Source of the DNA: Branchiostoma floridae
Lineage: Eukaryota > Chordata > Leptocardii > Amphioxiformes > Branchiostomatidae
Length of the DNA stretch: 64,000 nt
Direction of reading: 5' to 3'
Assembly: GCF_000003815.2 (NCBI RefSeq)
Contig: NC_049980.1
Coordinates: forward strand, 30,509,553-30,573,552
This document shows, one piece after another, positions 46,107 through 57,715 of this stretch. The first letter of the stretch is position 1. Every line of letters starts with the position of its first letter. The translations under genes were made by a program, and so were the position numbers. A model generated the notes under the pieces. The model was not told the DNA's origin, did no database searches, and saw only the letters and a list, made by a program, of their open reading frames with translations.

Positions 46107-46810
46107 ACTTAGTAACCACAGGGACCATGACAAGTGGAGAGGAGCATGATTGTATGGAGAAGAATTTGTACTTGCCGCCAAATCTACAGCCTTTAATACC
46201 TTAGGCCACAGCAAGTAAATTTTATGGATGACATCCTCTGCAGACTGCAAAAATAGTGCGATAGGGCGGAAAAAAAAACAAGATGGGTAAAAAAAAACAA
46301 GATGGCTAAATTTTAAAAGATAGGCACATAAAGTTGTGATGACTGTTGTAAAAAGAATTAAAAGGACATCAGGTATCAGAGCCAACACGGAATTCATTCC
46401 TGTATTTAAGACATGTACTGGTGTGGTAAAAGTGACACTAGTGTGGTAGACTGGCATCACCAACAAAGTTGGTAACCACACTCATGGCTTCCATATTGGT
46501 GTCCCTTTTACAACTATCCAATAAGTTTCATTTCTACAACTACAGCCCTGGGTACCTCGCAAGTGTCACTTCTACAAATACAATTATTTGGCTACAACAC
46601 AATATATTTGCTCATTTTAGTACTTTATTATCATGTTGAAGATTCCTGCAGAAGAAAAAAATTCTTGTTTTTTCTTCTGAAATCAGGCGAAAATTAATGC
46701 GCGCGCGGATGTCATCCATGAAATTTACTTGCTGTGGCCTTAGACCTACAGCATGGGCCAAATATTTTTGGGCCAAATATGTGCATATACGTCTAGGATG
46801 TTGATGAAGT
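46107..46810 (+). pseudogene. Decayed duplicate of the last exon of the CHPF-like gene, split by a MITE
   Basis: 46107-46190 matches the stretch around 44535-44601 of exon 9 (AGGGACCATGACAAGTGGAG, ATTTGTACTTGCCGCCAAAT). 46746-46810 matches the next part (ATGGGCCAAATATGTGCATA, TACGTCxAGGATGTTGATGA). Small indels break the frame and the intervening DNA is a MITE. Confidence 0.85.
46201..46742. mobile_element. MITE with TTAGGCCACAGCAAGTAAAT terminus inside the exon-9 pseudocopy
   Basis: The left end TTAGGCCACAGCAAGTAAAT...ATGGATGACATCC is mirrored by GGATGTCATCCATGAAATTT...ACTTGCTGTGGCCTTA. The AGGCCACA ends relate it to the element at 39087-39452. CTACAGC occurs on both sides and may reflect the target duplication. 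Confidence 0.8.
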
Positions 46811-47194
46811 TTAAAAACCTTGTTTTATGTTCCTTGTTTTATGAAAACTAAACGTTATATGATCTTATAAGTGCTAGAGGTCCCTGACCCTCCACTCCAG
46901 ATGAGGATGGGACTAGGTGAGGTGGTGGTGAAACGTTATCACATCCCGTACTGAACTATTAAGCCCTGGACAACCCCCACAAACCAACCATCACAGTCAG
47001 CTGATCGAAGAGTTCAAGGCCCGGTTGATGAGGAGCGGTTCCATGCAGTGACCCCCTACCAAAACGTAACCCCATTGAAGGAGATCATATGCAGACCTTG
47101 CTCTTCCTCTGACTCTGCGGAACGAAAAGAAAACTGTACTTCTCAATCTTTCCGCCAGAGGTCCCTCTAACGCACATTCCCCCCGAATGCTGTT

Positions 47195-47290
47195 TGTATC
47201 AACCAATGACATTTCCATACGAATCCTGACTTGCAACATCGTCCAATCACAGCCCAGCGTCGGTACTACTGCAGCAAGATGGCGGCCCAA
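47195..47290 (+). promoter_or_regulatory. COPE: Putative TATA-less COPE promoter with CCAAT boxes and YY1-like start
   Basis: CCAAT at 47201 (ACCAATGAC) and 47238 (GTCCAATCACAG) precede the start codon by about 80 and 40 bp. The start codon lies in AAGATGGCGGCC, matching the YY1 motif often found at housekeeping gene starts. No TATA box is seen. The transcription start is not determinable. Confidence 0.5.
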
Positions 47291-50200
47291 GGCGACGTGG
47301 ACGAACTTTTTGACATCAAAAACGCCTTTTATCTGGGAAATTACCAACAATGTATCAACGAGGCTCAAAAACTGAAGGTGAGGTGGTGTAGGGCTTCCTT
47401 CAATGTGACTTTTAGCTAGATTAGTGACCCAGCTCTGACGTAACGTGCGAGGAAAACAGACCTGCCCCCCTCCCCAGAAAATCTAGTGATGATGGAAGCA
47501 CTGGTGACGTGTCGATGTGAATTTGGTACTTGCTTGTCTTTTATGACAACTTCCTCACGTATTAGACTGTACTCACGCACTTGAACAATGAACATGTTTC
47601 TTCTGATGGGTAGACTTAGCCAGCCGCGGTCACTGAAGGCCTAGGTGTGACACTGAGACTAGTCTAGTCTATGTACTAACGTTATGTGGGTGGTTATGTG
47701 TTATAATAAAATCTTAACACATAGTAGCAACCATCTATTGCTTGTCTTGAGATGAAGCATTTTGGTGTAACGTTGCCTTGAAAAAAAGAGAGATTTGATT
47801 AGTACCCACGACCACTCTTGGGGGGCTGATATGAGGTTACAACTTGTACAAGTAATACACACCCTCCAAAAGTTGCTATGACTACTTAGTATTGTGGGAC
47901 TGCGTGGCGCAATCGGCAGCACGTTTGACTCAGGTCCAGAAGGTCCTGAGTTCAAACCCCGACGTGTCACCGGTCTTGTGCCCTTGGGAAAGGCACTTAA
48001 CACGACTTCCCGATATAGGCTACAAAAGTCTTCAGCAAATTGAAGTTGGTAGCCTCAAAAACGAAAGAAAGAAAGTATCTGCTGAGCAATACATGATGTT
48101 GTAACAATACTAACAAGATTCTCTTTCTATCTATGTCTTTCCATTATGTTCACAGACTTCCTCACCAGATGTGAAGACGGAGAGGGATGTCTACATGTAC
48201 CGGGCTTACATTGCACAGGTAATATGACAGTCTCTTTGTTCATTGTTTACTGCTTTTGTACAGTAAAAATTGTGGAAGAAGCCCACGTTAATTGCAAAAA
48301 CGGGACATATCTGGCACACATATACTAGTACATGCCCTTTGTGCCATGCCCGGTTATACCCGGGATAGCGTATTCCCCCGAAGTAGCAGCTCTGCGCGCG
48401 TGTAGCGCACGAACCCCGGAAGTTAGGGACTTCGGTCATGTTCGGTTGTCTCTTTTCTGGGGTCAGCGGCCAACCCTGGCACTAATAGCATTTTATAGGG
48501 CTGAAACTCTGGCAGTTTAAGGGTTAAGTGGTGGCGCTAATTATAAGTTGATAACTTGAGTGTAGAAGACTGATAAAATCTGGTCTATGTGGACAGGTGG
48601 TCCCTTTAGTCTGGATTCTTAAACTGATTACTTCTTAAGTTGAACATGAGCCAGGCTCTCTTATGCCAGGGAGATTGTTTTCACACATTCCTTGTTTGAG
48701 GAGAGACACACCTAGTGTGTGTAATATGGAATGCATCAGACTTATCAGACTTGAGCGCTCCATCCTGGTGTGGGTGGATCAAACCTATTAGTCCAATCTA
48801 ACACAGCTTGTATCTGCTTAACTATACAAAACTGATGACTTGTGTTACACCTTATGGCAGCATACTGGTCAAGTGAAACTACTCCAGTACATGTAGCAAG
48901 CAAAAGAAACAAACTATGAAACCGTATTGACTAGTGTTGATATTTGAAACCCACAGAAGAAGTACGGTGTTGTTCTGGACGAGGTGTCCGGAGTCTCGGC
49001 CTCTGAACTGCAGGCAGTACGCCTGTATGCAAACTACCTCGCCAGCGACCAGAAAAGGTAAACACTTGTAAAGACATTTTCTCTTCTCTACTTATACAAT
49101 TTCTAATTGAATGTTTGTAATATTTGGACTCAGCCCTGATAGAGAGATGGTGGTGTTGTTGTTGTTTTTTGTTTTTTTCCCTCAATGGTCACCACGTAAC
49201 AAGGCCTGAAGGCCACTCAAGGTTACGGGTTACATGATTGGAACTGTAACAGCAACTCTTCGCCCTAGGTCAGAAACATCATGATTGAGACCAGCCCAAT
49301 TGCTCACTATGAGTGAGGACTATATGACCCAATAGGCGAAGCAGGGGTTACGAGGGCTGCTCGGGAGATTCCCTACCCCTATTTTACCCCTATTTTGGTG
49401 TCTTTGCTGAAGACAGTTTTGTAGCACATATAGTACATAACTGTAAGCTGTAAGTTAATTTACAGTACTTTGGTACATGTACAAGTGAGAGTGAGAAAGG
49501 GAAATACTGTAGCTAACATCCTGTTTTTCTTACAATATGACATGCAAAAGAATTGTCTTTCAACAAGTGGCAAATGTGTAAGATCGATTATTCGAACATG
49601 TGTGTATAAGTAAAGTACACCACATCAGTTGATAAACCCTTGCAGATCCTGGGTGTATTTCATACATGTGAATCAAATTGTTTTAGTGTGTGGCCCAGCT
49701 TATGATTAGATTTATTCAATGAGGTACTGTAGATGTACTGTATTCACACTGACACTGCTCATGAGCACCCCCTGTGGATTCTAACCAGTACTGCACCTCC
49801 CCAGGGATGCTGTGCTGAAGGACCTGGAGGGACAGATGAGCTCCAGCCTGGATGTGGGGAACAACACTTTCCTCCTGATGGCTGCCTCCATCTACCTGCA
49901 TGAAGATGTGAGTTATCATCATTATCATTCACTGTGTACTGCATCTCCGGTCTTTGAAAAGTCCTGTAGCTGCAGTCAGTCTTTCTATATCTTCCTCCAC
50001 TGTGCTTTGCATCCTGCAAGCTTCCTTAACTCTTGGAGTTTCTTTGCTGTTGTGGGAACAGCTTGTCCGCTGTACTTTAGGTCTGCTTTCAGAAAGCTGA
50101 GTAGGTTGACATAGTGCCTTGCGTGCCTTGTATCTGCCAGAGCCTAGTATTGAGAATTCAAGGGCTTTGTGTGTGTGTGTATATACACAAAGAGACCAGG

Positions 50201-53200
50201 ACTGTCTCCAGCTTTAACACAGCCCATGTTGTCAATTTTCGTTGTTATATCTTTAATCTTGTAGAATATGCATTTTTTGTACATCGCTTATTCTGACATT
50301 TTCTGTTATCTCTTAACACAGAACTATGATGCAGCACTGAGATGCCTACACCAGTCCGACTCCCTAGAATGGTAACATGCCCGTACTTCTTCTTTTACGT
50401 AAAACATTACAACACCAAAAGTTTTCAATTTCAAAGACTTCCGATTTTACTTTGCAATAGAGGGGGAAAGGAGTATTTTGTAAAACAATAGTGTAGTACT
50501 GTTATATGATAATGATGATGATGTTGTCATATGGTTGAAACGCAATTTGTGATGTCATGTTTTGTGATGTTGATGTTACAAAAATGAAATTCAAAGTACG
50601 CCAACATTCAAAGATTAGCATAAGATCACTTCATCTGATGGTACAAACACAGAAGATAGCTAAGTCTTCTACCTTACATTTCTCCTATATCTGCACTTCT
50701 ATTTCAGCTCAGCACTGACGGTGCAAATTTACCTGAAGATGGACAGAGTGGACCTGGCCAAGTATGTAATATTCTGATCATTCATTTCTTTAGACCCTTG
50801 TAGTACCTAATAAGACATATGGCAGCAAATTTCCTTGACTAGCAGGATATATCTTTACAGGGAAGGTAAAATGCTTCCAAGATTTTGAAGAAGCAACATT
50901 GACTGATTATTTTTACATAGCACATGAGATACAAGTACATGTACGTAGCCTCGATTTTGTCTTCTTTCAAAAAATTGATGAAACTGGATACTTTTTTCAC
51001 AACCCTTGCTGTATTTCTACCAACCGAAAAAGAGGTCTCTTTATTCAGTGAAGTAGCATCCTGATAAAATTATTCTAATACTTGTCTCCATAGGAAGGAG
51101 CTGAAGCTGATGCAGGAGAAAGATGATGATGCAACCCTGACCCAGATGGCTCTGGCCTGGTTTAACATGGGCGTGGTGAGTAGACCTGTTCTAGCTGGTG
51201 CATTTTTACTTTAAGTGCAACGGGTCATCACATTTTTATGCCAAAAAGCAGTTACTCAAGCAACTGGATATGATTTGCAAACGGTCATACGTTTCAGGTA
51301 GTATCCACTATCCTTGGTCAGTGACACTGAATGTACCAAGAATATTGTTACTATTTTTTTGTCCTGTCCATGTCAACTTCCAGTTGTAACTGTCCTTGTC
51401 TGTCAGCAGGGCTAGCCTTTTGTAATAGTCACAGGCTAGTTGGGCAACCCTGGCTGTGCATGCCGAACAGCCAAACCAATGAATAAATAAATGTACAGGT
51501 ACTTTGCCAGTATTTACTTGTGGAGTAATGTCTGGGTACAATATCAGTAGCATATCAGCGGATTGAATCCCATGACCTCTGGCTTCTGGGCCAAATATCC
51601 TGCCATTATGCCACACGATCCCACTTGAGGATGACTTAGGAAGTGTAGAGAGCAGTCTTCATTAGGGATGGGTATCGGTACAGAAAATCCACTGGTACAC
51701 TACGGACAGGTATGGTCCAAGGTGGAGACCTGAACCTGGAGCTAATTATCTGTGAAAGGGTGATACTCAAAACAATGGTCCATTTCACCACTTAGGATTC
51801 TGTTTGGTGGAGTGTCCAATGTCCACTGGCATTTTACAGTTCTATCTCCATGTACAGAACACTAACTGCCTCTGTTTTGGACCAAGTTTGACTGTAGAAA
51901 GTCAGTAAAAATGACAACCACTCACCCTCCTCCCCTCGACCCTGCAGGGAGGCGAGAAGCTCCAGGATGCCTTCTACATCTTCCAGGAGATGATTGACAA
52001 GAACAGCGCGTCCCCGCTGCTGCTGAACGGGCAGGCGGCCTGCTGCATCCACCAGGGCAAGTACGAGGACGCTGAGGGCATTCTGCAGGAGGCCATGGAT
52101 AAGGTGGGTCACACACTCGAGGGTTAGTATGAGGATGCTGAGGGCATTCTGCAGGAGGCCATGGATAAGGTGGGTGTCACACAATCGAGGGTTAGTACGA
52201 GGATACTGAGGGCATTCTGCAGGAGGCCATGGATAAGGTGGGTGGACTTCACACACTCGAGGGTTAGTATGAGGATGCTGAGGGCATTCTGCAGGAGGCC
52301 ATGGATAAGGTGGGTGGGTGTCACACACTCGAGGGTTAGTATGAGGATGCTGAGGGCATTCTGCAGGAGGCCATGGATAAGGTGGGTGGACTTCACACAC
52401 TCGAGGGTTAGTATGAGGATGCTGAGGGCATTCTGTAGGAGGCCATGGATAAGGTGGGTGGACTTCACACACTCGAGGGTTAGTATGAGGATGCTGAGGG
52501 CATTCTGCAGGAGGCCATGGATAAGGTGGGTGGATGTGGGGGAATACGAGGGGCGTTCAAGAAGTAATCCACCTGACCCACTTCCAGTTGTCTGATCTAG
52601 ATGAAATTTTGCATATGTAATGATTCATATCTCTATGGGTTATGTTGCAAAAAACAGCTCTGAACTAATTTTGGTTTTTGATTTAAAGGTGTTTGAACTG
52701 AGTCAGGTGTGAAATGGACCAGGTGTGAAATGGAGCCAGTTGAGTGTCGCGCAGTGATCTGGTTTTTGTATTTGAAAGGACGCATACCAAATGAGACTTT
52801 TGATGAAATAAAAGAAACTTATGGTGATGATTCCCCATCATATGACCTTGTAAAACGCTGGCATTGTGAATTCAAACATGGCCGGAAGTCTGTGGAAACA
52901 GCTCCCAGACCTGGTCGTCCCTCTTCTGCCATTGATGAGGCATCTGTTGCAGGACCAACCTGGGGCGTCCTACAAAAACGGTGTACAGAGCTGCATCAAA
53001 CGATGGTAGAAATGCATAACTCTGGGTGATTCCTATGAAGAGAAAGACTAATAACTGCACCAAGTTTCATTAATCTCCTCCTTTGGGAAATGGGTCAGGT
53101 GGATTACTTCTTGAACGCCCCTCGTACTGTGTTTTCTTAAATGTAAAGACTCTGCATGGTTCTTATAATAATATTGTTTCCTTTGATTTGATTTTAACTC

Positions 53201-54458
53201 CATAAAATATGGAGAGTATTGTTTTTGGTGTATATGTGTGTTTGCCAATTTCTGGCCAGCATAACAGTGCAGTGTCATGAACTTCTTCATGGATTTTAAT
53301 GATATTTGGTACGTGGATAGAGGTTGGAAAAACAATGGTCAACGATTGATTTTGTCCTCCCACCCCCTGGTGTGTAGCCTCGATATTGCAGTACAACTTC
53401 CAATTTTTGTACCTTTTATGGTGTTTCAGTTTGGGTCCCTGGTTTAAGTTTGTGGTTGATGCTAGTATAATCATTGCCTTATTTGTTTGTTCTTACAGGA
53501 CAGTAATAATCCGGAGACTCTCATCAACATGATCGTCCTGTCACAGCATCTAGGCAAGGCCCCAGAGGTATGGTACAGAACAAGGCCCTATAACCTCTTA
53601 AACTACAACTGTATCATAGTATTAAAACTGTGCTATCAACTGTACATCAGATAATACAGATGACACTACTGTTTAATCAAGATATAGAAACAGTATTGTT
53701 GGTTCATAATACTGTTTAAAAAGTGTCTTTTAGTAAAAGTTTTACGAAAAAGTCAGTTTCTTAGATGAGTATATAAAACTTGGATTGTTAGCTTTTTAGA
53801 TATGATTAAAAATTAAGATGATTTCAAGGTATTGATTTTTGATTGATTTGTACTGTATCTTAAAGTGATAGACAGCTGGCATATTTTTATTTCTCCTATT
53901 ATATTCTGTTGCACATTTTGTAACTTGATGTTGTTTTGTCAGTATAAAAGGAGAACTGTATTGAATTGTCTTGTTTTTTTTACTACCACCAGATCAGTAA
54001 CAGATACCTGTCCCAGCTGAAGACATCTCACCAGAATCACCCCTTTGTGAAGGAGTTCACAGCTAAGGTAAGGTTTCGCTACACACACAGTACTCTTAAA
54101 TGTATACTTCTGAACAAAAAGAAAGGCCATATGTGTATTCTAAGACCACGTCATCAAGACCAAGTTTTGAGCACTCGGATATCTGAATTGTGTACATCTC
54201 TTGGACCTCTAATGCTATGCAAGTACATCTCTAGTAATTCTTAACTGTGACAGTCTTAGGACACCTAGCAAATTGATGTCTGTTTGTGAACATTGACATA
54301 TTGATGTCTGTTTGTGAACATTGACATATTTCAGAGTTTTGATTTCATTCACTACAGGTATACTACATGTATATAGACATTCACTGATGACAGTGTTTTG
54401 TCTCCACTTGCAGGAAAATGAGTTCGAGCGACTGATGAAGCAGTATGCACCAGCATAA
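47279..54458 (+). CDS. COPE: Coatomer subunit epsilon (epsilon-COP), 11 exons, complete
   Basis: Subunit of the COPI coat that drives Golgi-to-ER and intra-Golgi vesicle transport; in known complexes it binds alpha-COP and is built of TPR-like helical repeats. Exons: 47279-47377, 48156-48218, 48957-49057, 49805-49907, 50322-50371, 50708-50761, 51094-51175, 51948-52103, 53499-53567, 53993-54067 and 54414-54458. All borders are GT/AG and phases agree, giving 298 residues, close to the 308 of human epsilon-COP. Diagnostic stretches are [90 protein letters not shown] and [20 protein letters not shown]. The ATG at 47279 fits the conserved N terminus. Candidate polyadenylation signals are at 54487 and 55002. 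Intron 8 carries a donor-spanning minisatellite and a mariner derivative. Confidence 0.95.
47888..48085 (+). repeat. tRNA-derived SINE in COPE intron 1
   Basis: A perfect A box (TGGCGCAATCGG) and a B-box-like GAGTTCAAACCCC lie at tRNA spacing. They are followed by the body motif GTGCCCTTGGGAAAGGCACT and an A-rich GAAAGAAAGAAAG tail. The acceptor and anticodon stems do not pair well, so it is not a functional tRNA. Confidence 0.7.
49070..49800. other. COPE intron 3
   Basis: No recognised element. A weak inverted pair CTTCGCCCTAGG / CCCAATAGGCGAAG lies at 49258-49343. Confidence 0.35.
51541..51622 (-). repeat. tRNA-derived SINE head, reverse orientation, COPE intron 7
   Basis: The minus strand reads GGATCGTGTGGCATAATGGC, then GGGATTCAATCCGCTGATAT, placing A-box and B-box-like blocks at tRNA spacing. 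A related reverse copy is at 62186-62257. Confidence 0.55.
52061..52531 (+). repeat. COPE: 66-72-bp minisatellite built from the 3' end of COPE exon 8 and its splice donor
   Basis: Exon 8 ends at 52103 (GAGGCCATGGATAAG|GTGGGT). Six further units end in the same junction at 52169, 52237, 52309, 52381, 52453 and 52525. Unit lengths are 66, 68, 72, 72, 72 and 72 bp. Each carries GAGGATGCTGAGGGCATTCT, GCAGGAGGCCATGGATAAG and CACACTCGAGGGTTAG. Seven donor contexts thus occur in a row. Read in the exon frame, retention meets a TAG at the end of CTCGAGGGTTAG in the first unit. Confidence 0.93.
52545..53126 (+). mobile_element. Mariner-family deletion derivative in COPE intron 8
   Basis: TIRs TACGAGGGGCGTTCAAGAAG / CTTCTTGAACGCCCCTCGTA extend inward as TAATCCACCTGACCCA, with TA at each end as for Tc1/mariner. 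A 106-codon ORF (52709-53029) holds the mariner N-terminal helix-turn-helix ([42 protein letters not shown]). It then jumps to a short stretch resembling the transposase C terminus ([10 protein letters not shown]). The DDD catalytic core is deleted, so the element cannot move by itself. Confidence 0.88.
53134..53490. other. Distal COPE intron 8
   Basis: Contains a reverse-oriented piece resembling the 19181-20256 repeat family (AATGATATTTGGTACGTGGA, about 53298-53345). No exon seen. Confidence 0.45.
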
Positions 54459-55750
54459 GGCTCCGACTAGAGAAACGTCGTGTAGAAATAAATCTAACTT
54501 CAAAGCATTTATATATCCAATGGGCACACACTTTAGCGAATGTCTCATTGGACTGTGCACTAGTCATTCACACTAAGAATGCTTGGTGCAATTTGGCTCA
54601 GTCCTTTGGGATACCCTCTTCAGTCCATCTTGTTTTAGGTATCAGAAGTTATAGAACAGTCAACCCAGATTTTGACTTTTTTGTTGTAATATGTAATTAA
54701 GATTCACAAATCTATACAGGAGTTTTCATGTTCTCAGTTTAAACTGATTTGGTGTCTTTACTGAAAAAAATGTTTTACATATCTTCATCTCCTCACTGAC
54801 ATGATATTACAATTCTGTATCTGTTTGGCAAAAAGTATGTGGATAAAAATTGTAACATTCCAAAATCAAGGATGAGTGATGTTAAAAGTACCATTTCATC
54901 AAGACCTTTTGATTTACCAAAACTGCTCTGATTATGAATGACAATACAGCATAGACTGGAACAAAGCTACATGTAATGTTACTGTACTATGTATTACATC
55001 GAATAAATCAAAGATTTATACTCAACCAATGGGTATTGGACCGATTTTCATTGTATATATTTCCAACGTTGTCCTTAAAATAAGGTTAAACTATGCCTAT
55101 TATGCAAAATAAGGTAAGTCAATGATACACTCAGTTACTTGGAAACTACATGTGACATCTGTGTTGCAGAGCTGACATTCTTTGAAACTGTATCAGTTTT
55201 CAGAAGTATAGTATAAAAGCTAGTCCGGGATTCTAATCTACAAATAGCTCGCATGATTGACTTATAAGGCTAGCTTATATACAGTTCAGCTTACATTGTT
55301 AAACCTTGTGCATTAATGTGTATGGCTTTGAAGTGCTTCCTGTTGCTACACACCTTCACTTGTCAATGCAGATTTCACTTATTTATGTACCCAGAAACAG
55401 CAATATCACCACTGGGGTGGCTTTCAACATGCCCCGTAGGCACACATAAATACTACATGATATAATAAAACAACAAAATATGAAACCAAGGTGCAAAGTA
55501 ACTTAAGAATGTTAATGGTAAAAGTATAGCAAGATGATACCACATGGAATTGGGTGAAGAAAAAACAAAACAATGAACTAATGGAACATGCATTAATAAA
55601 GTGATGATAAAATCACTGTGAACAGTTATTATGTGCCCAGACTTTCCTGCTTGTACCAAGGCGGAGCTCAGTATAACAGAATGAGCTACTATTCTAGGTA
55701 TTTATGTGCAAAAATCTCTTAAGTGGCTCACCTTTACAATCTTCAGCTAG
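54459..55750. other. COPE 3' UTR and downstream flank
   Basis: AT-rich sequence. AATAAA occurs at 54487 and 55002, the latter a plausible main poly(A) signal about 540 bp after the stop. No other gene seen. Confidence 0.5.
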
Positions 55751-55764
55751 TTTGGTTATATGGA

Positions 55765-56230
55765 AGCAATGTTCAGCACCAAGGACAGTGCTGTTCTTAA
55801 GTGTACAGCATTAAGGGAAGAGCTATTCCGATATGATTGGGACGATCGCCAAGGATGGTGCTGTTCTGATGTGTGTGGATGGAGTACAGCACCGAGGGTA
55901 GTGCTGGTGCGATGTGTGTAGATGGAGCACAGCACCAATGAAAGTGCCTTTCCGATGGGTGTGGATGGTGTTCAGCACCAAGGACAGTGTGGTACTGATG
56001 TGTGTGGATAACTGCTGTGGTGGTGGTGGTCCGATGTGTGTTCAGCACCAAGGACAGTGCTGTTCCGAATTGATTGAATAGTGCTCAGCACCAAGGATGG
56101 CCGGTGCTGTCCTGATATGTGTGGATAGTGTACATCACCAAGGAAGGTGCTTTTCCGATGCGTATTGTTAGTGTATAGTACTGTCCAGCGCTGTTACGAT
56201 GTGTGGATGTTGTGCAGCACCAAGGGCAGA
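55765..56230. repeat. Degenerate tandem array of about 50-bp units
   Basis: About nine units built around CAGCACCAAGGACAGTGCTG, TTCCGATGTGTGTGGATGGT and a TTCAGCACC junction. The best copies are at 55770, 55968, 56044 and 56080. Units vary strongly in length, so this is an old array. Confidence 0.8.
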
Positions 56231-56674
56231 TTAAGAATGTCCTTGTTTTTGACATCAAACTCGGACTTAAGAATCAGGGGCTCATAGAGAGCAGGAAATG
56301 TCTACTTATTTAATGTTCGACAGACAGGAAAAGGAATATCAGTCCTTTATGTGGGTCAGTTACCAGTAGCTTCTACCACCCACCTGAAGAAAGGCTCTCC
56401 GGAACGACTTTACGTCCATTACTATCTAGGTAACAGGCGAGTTTCTGTTACAATGCAAACTTCGGGTGCGAGCCAGAAACATCTGATATCACATCTCTAC
56501 ACGCAAAAATCCGGTGCAGAGGTTCCTGTTATGGAGTCTGTTGCCTTGGTGAGGTTATAGGTCCCACATGGCCATTAGTAGGGGTAATCCAACATCACCC
56601 TTTCCATCCATAATGGCCACCTGTGGCAAGTTGACCGATCTGGCGCTACATGTAGGTCAGGGAATGGCAGCCTG

Positions 56675-56845
56675 AATCTGTATCTGTGTCTATATAGCCG
56701 GTATAACCGCCCCATGGCGTAACACGCCAGCTTCGCAGGCACGCTGAACGACATGTCACACCTAGCTTTTGCAAATCTGTATGCAAGCGTTCTTTAAAAC
56801 TATCCAGAAAAGATGCCCCTACTGTGCTTGGTGATAACATATTTC
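56675..56845. repeat. Dispersed repeat related to 320-505
   Basis: Shares CTGTATCTGTGTCTATATAG, CCGGTATAACCGCCC and CCCCTACTGTGCTTGG blocks with the left edge of the window. The piece at 61665-61735 is a third copy in reverse. Confidence 0.65.
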
Positions 56846-56984
56846 ACACTACGATAGTTCTGGGAAAATTTTTGGTACTTGACTGTTTCTAGCCTGAATC
56901 TCTACGTCAAAAAGCAGTAACTCAGGCAACTGGATATGATTTTAGAAACGGTAAGACGTTCAGATAGTATCCACGAAGCTTCCT

Positions 56985-57200
56985 TGTGGTTGGCGACCCT
57001 GCCTCTGGACCAAGAGGTTTGGGGTTCGAATCCAGGCTGTGTCGTTCACTGCAGGAAAGGGCTGCAATCTTTAGGGCGAGAGGTTAAGACGGAGTCATTT
57101 GTTCTTAAAAAAGAGCTAGGGCAATTTCTCCGTAAAATGAAACTGTACATATTGTACATAGCGCCTGTCTCCGTCCCTACCAGTAGAAGAGTAACACTTG
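56985..57200 (+). repeat. tRNA-derived SINE
   Basis: A consensus B box GGTTCGAATCC (about 57022) follows an A-box-like TGGTTGGCGACCC by normal spacing, then an unrelated body. The stems do not form a credible tRNA. Confidence 0.55.
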
Positions 57201-57715
57201 AGTGAGCTAAACTGGTCGGAGAAAACATTCTTGTCACTTTCACTCTCAAAGCATTCGTAGAAAAAAATGCCTCTTGCAATTGACACGACCGCTAACGATT
57301 TCACCTGCAACTTATTTGTTAACTTCCTTACGACAGGGAACAAAAGATACGTGTTCCCATTGTGTTCGGTTCTTATTTTTCTTCAGAGTTCAGTCTTCTT
57401 TACAATGCATTGTAATCATTGTGGATAGTAACGAGGTGGACTAGGCCAGGTCCTTCAAATACAATAATCCGGTTTAGAAAGGAAAACCAATGCAACATCT
57501 GCGAAAGCTGTAGAACTCATTATTTCGTATAGATGAAAAACGCAATCTTTTTAAAAGGTTTCGCTGCGCTTTAGAAGTACGTCCGTCACTCTCAAATCTG
57601 AAAGGCTTTCTTTCTGCTTTATTCTGCTTCTTAAATAGGAGAGTGGTTCTCAAGAGTCAGCGGACCCTCTCAGAAGACATCGTTTCCTTGGTGACTGACG
57701 CGCGTGGGCTTTCAG

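Noticed and set aside
47890-47965. Possible tRNA gene
   Set aside because: The A and B boxes are good, but acceptor and anticodon stems do not pair and a SINE body follows.
51834-52472. 212-codon minus-strand ORF with repeated [12 protein letters not shown]
   Set aside because: It is the antisense reading of the COPE exon 8 minisatellite; repetition of a stop-free unit explains its length.
52161-52595. 144-codon plus-strand ORF with repeated [16 protein letters not shown]
   Set aside because: Out-of-frame reading of the same minisatellite; the true COPE frame is fixed by the splice phases.
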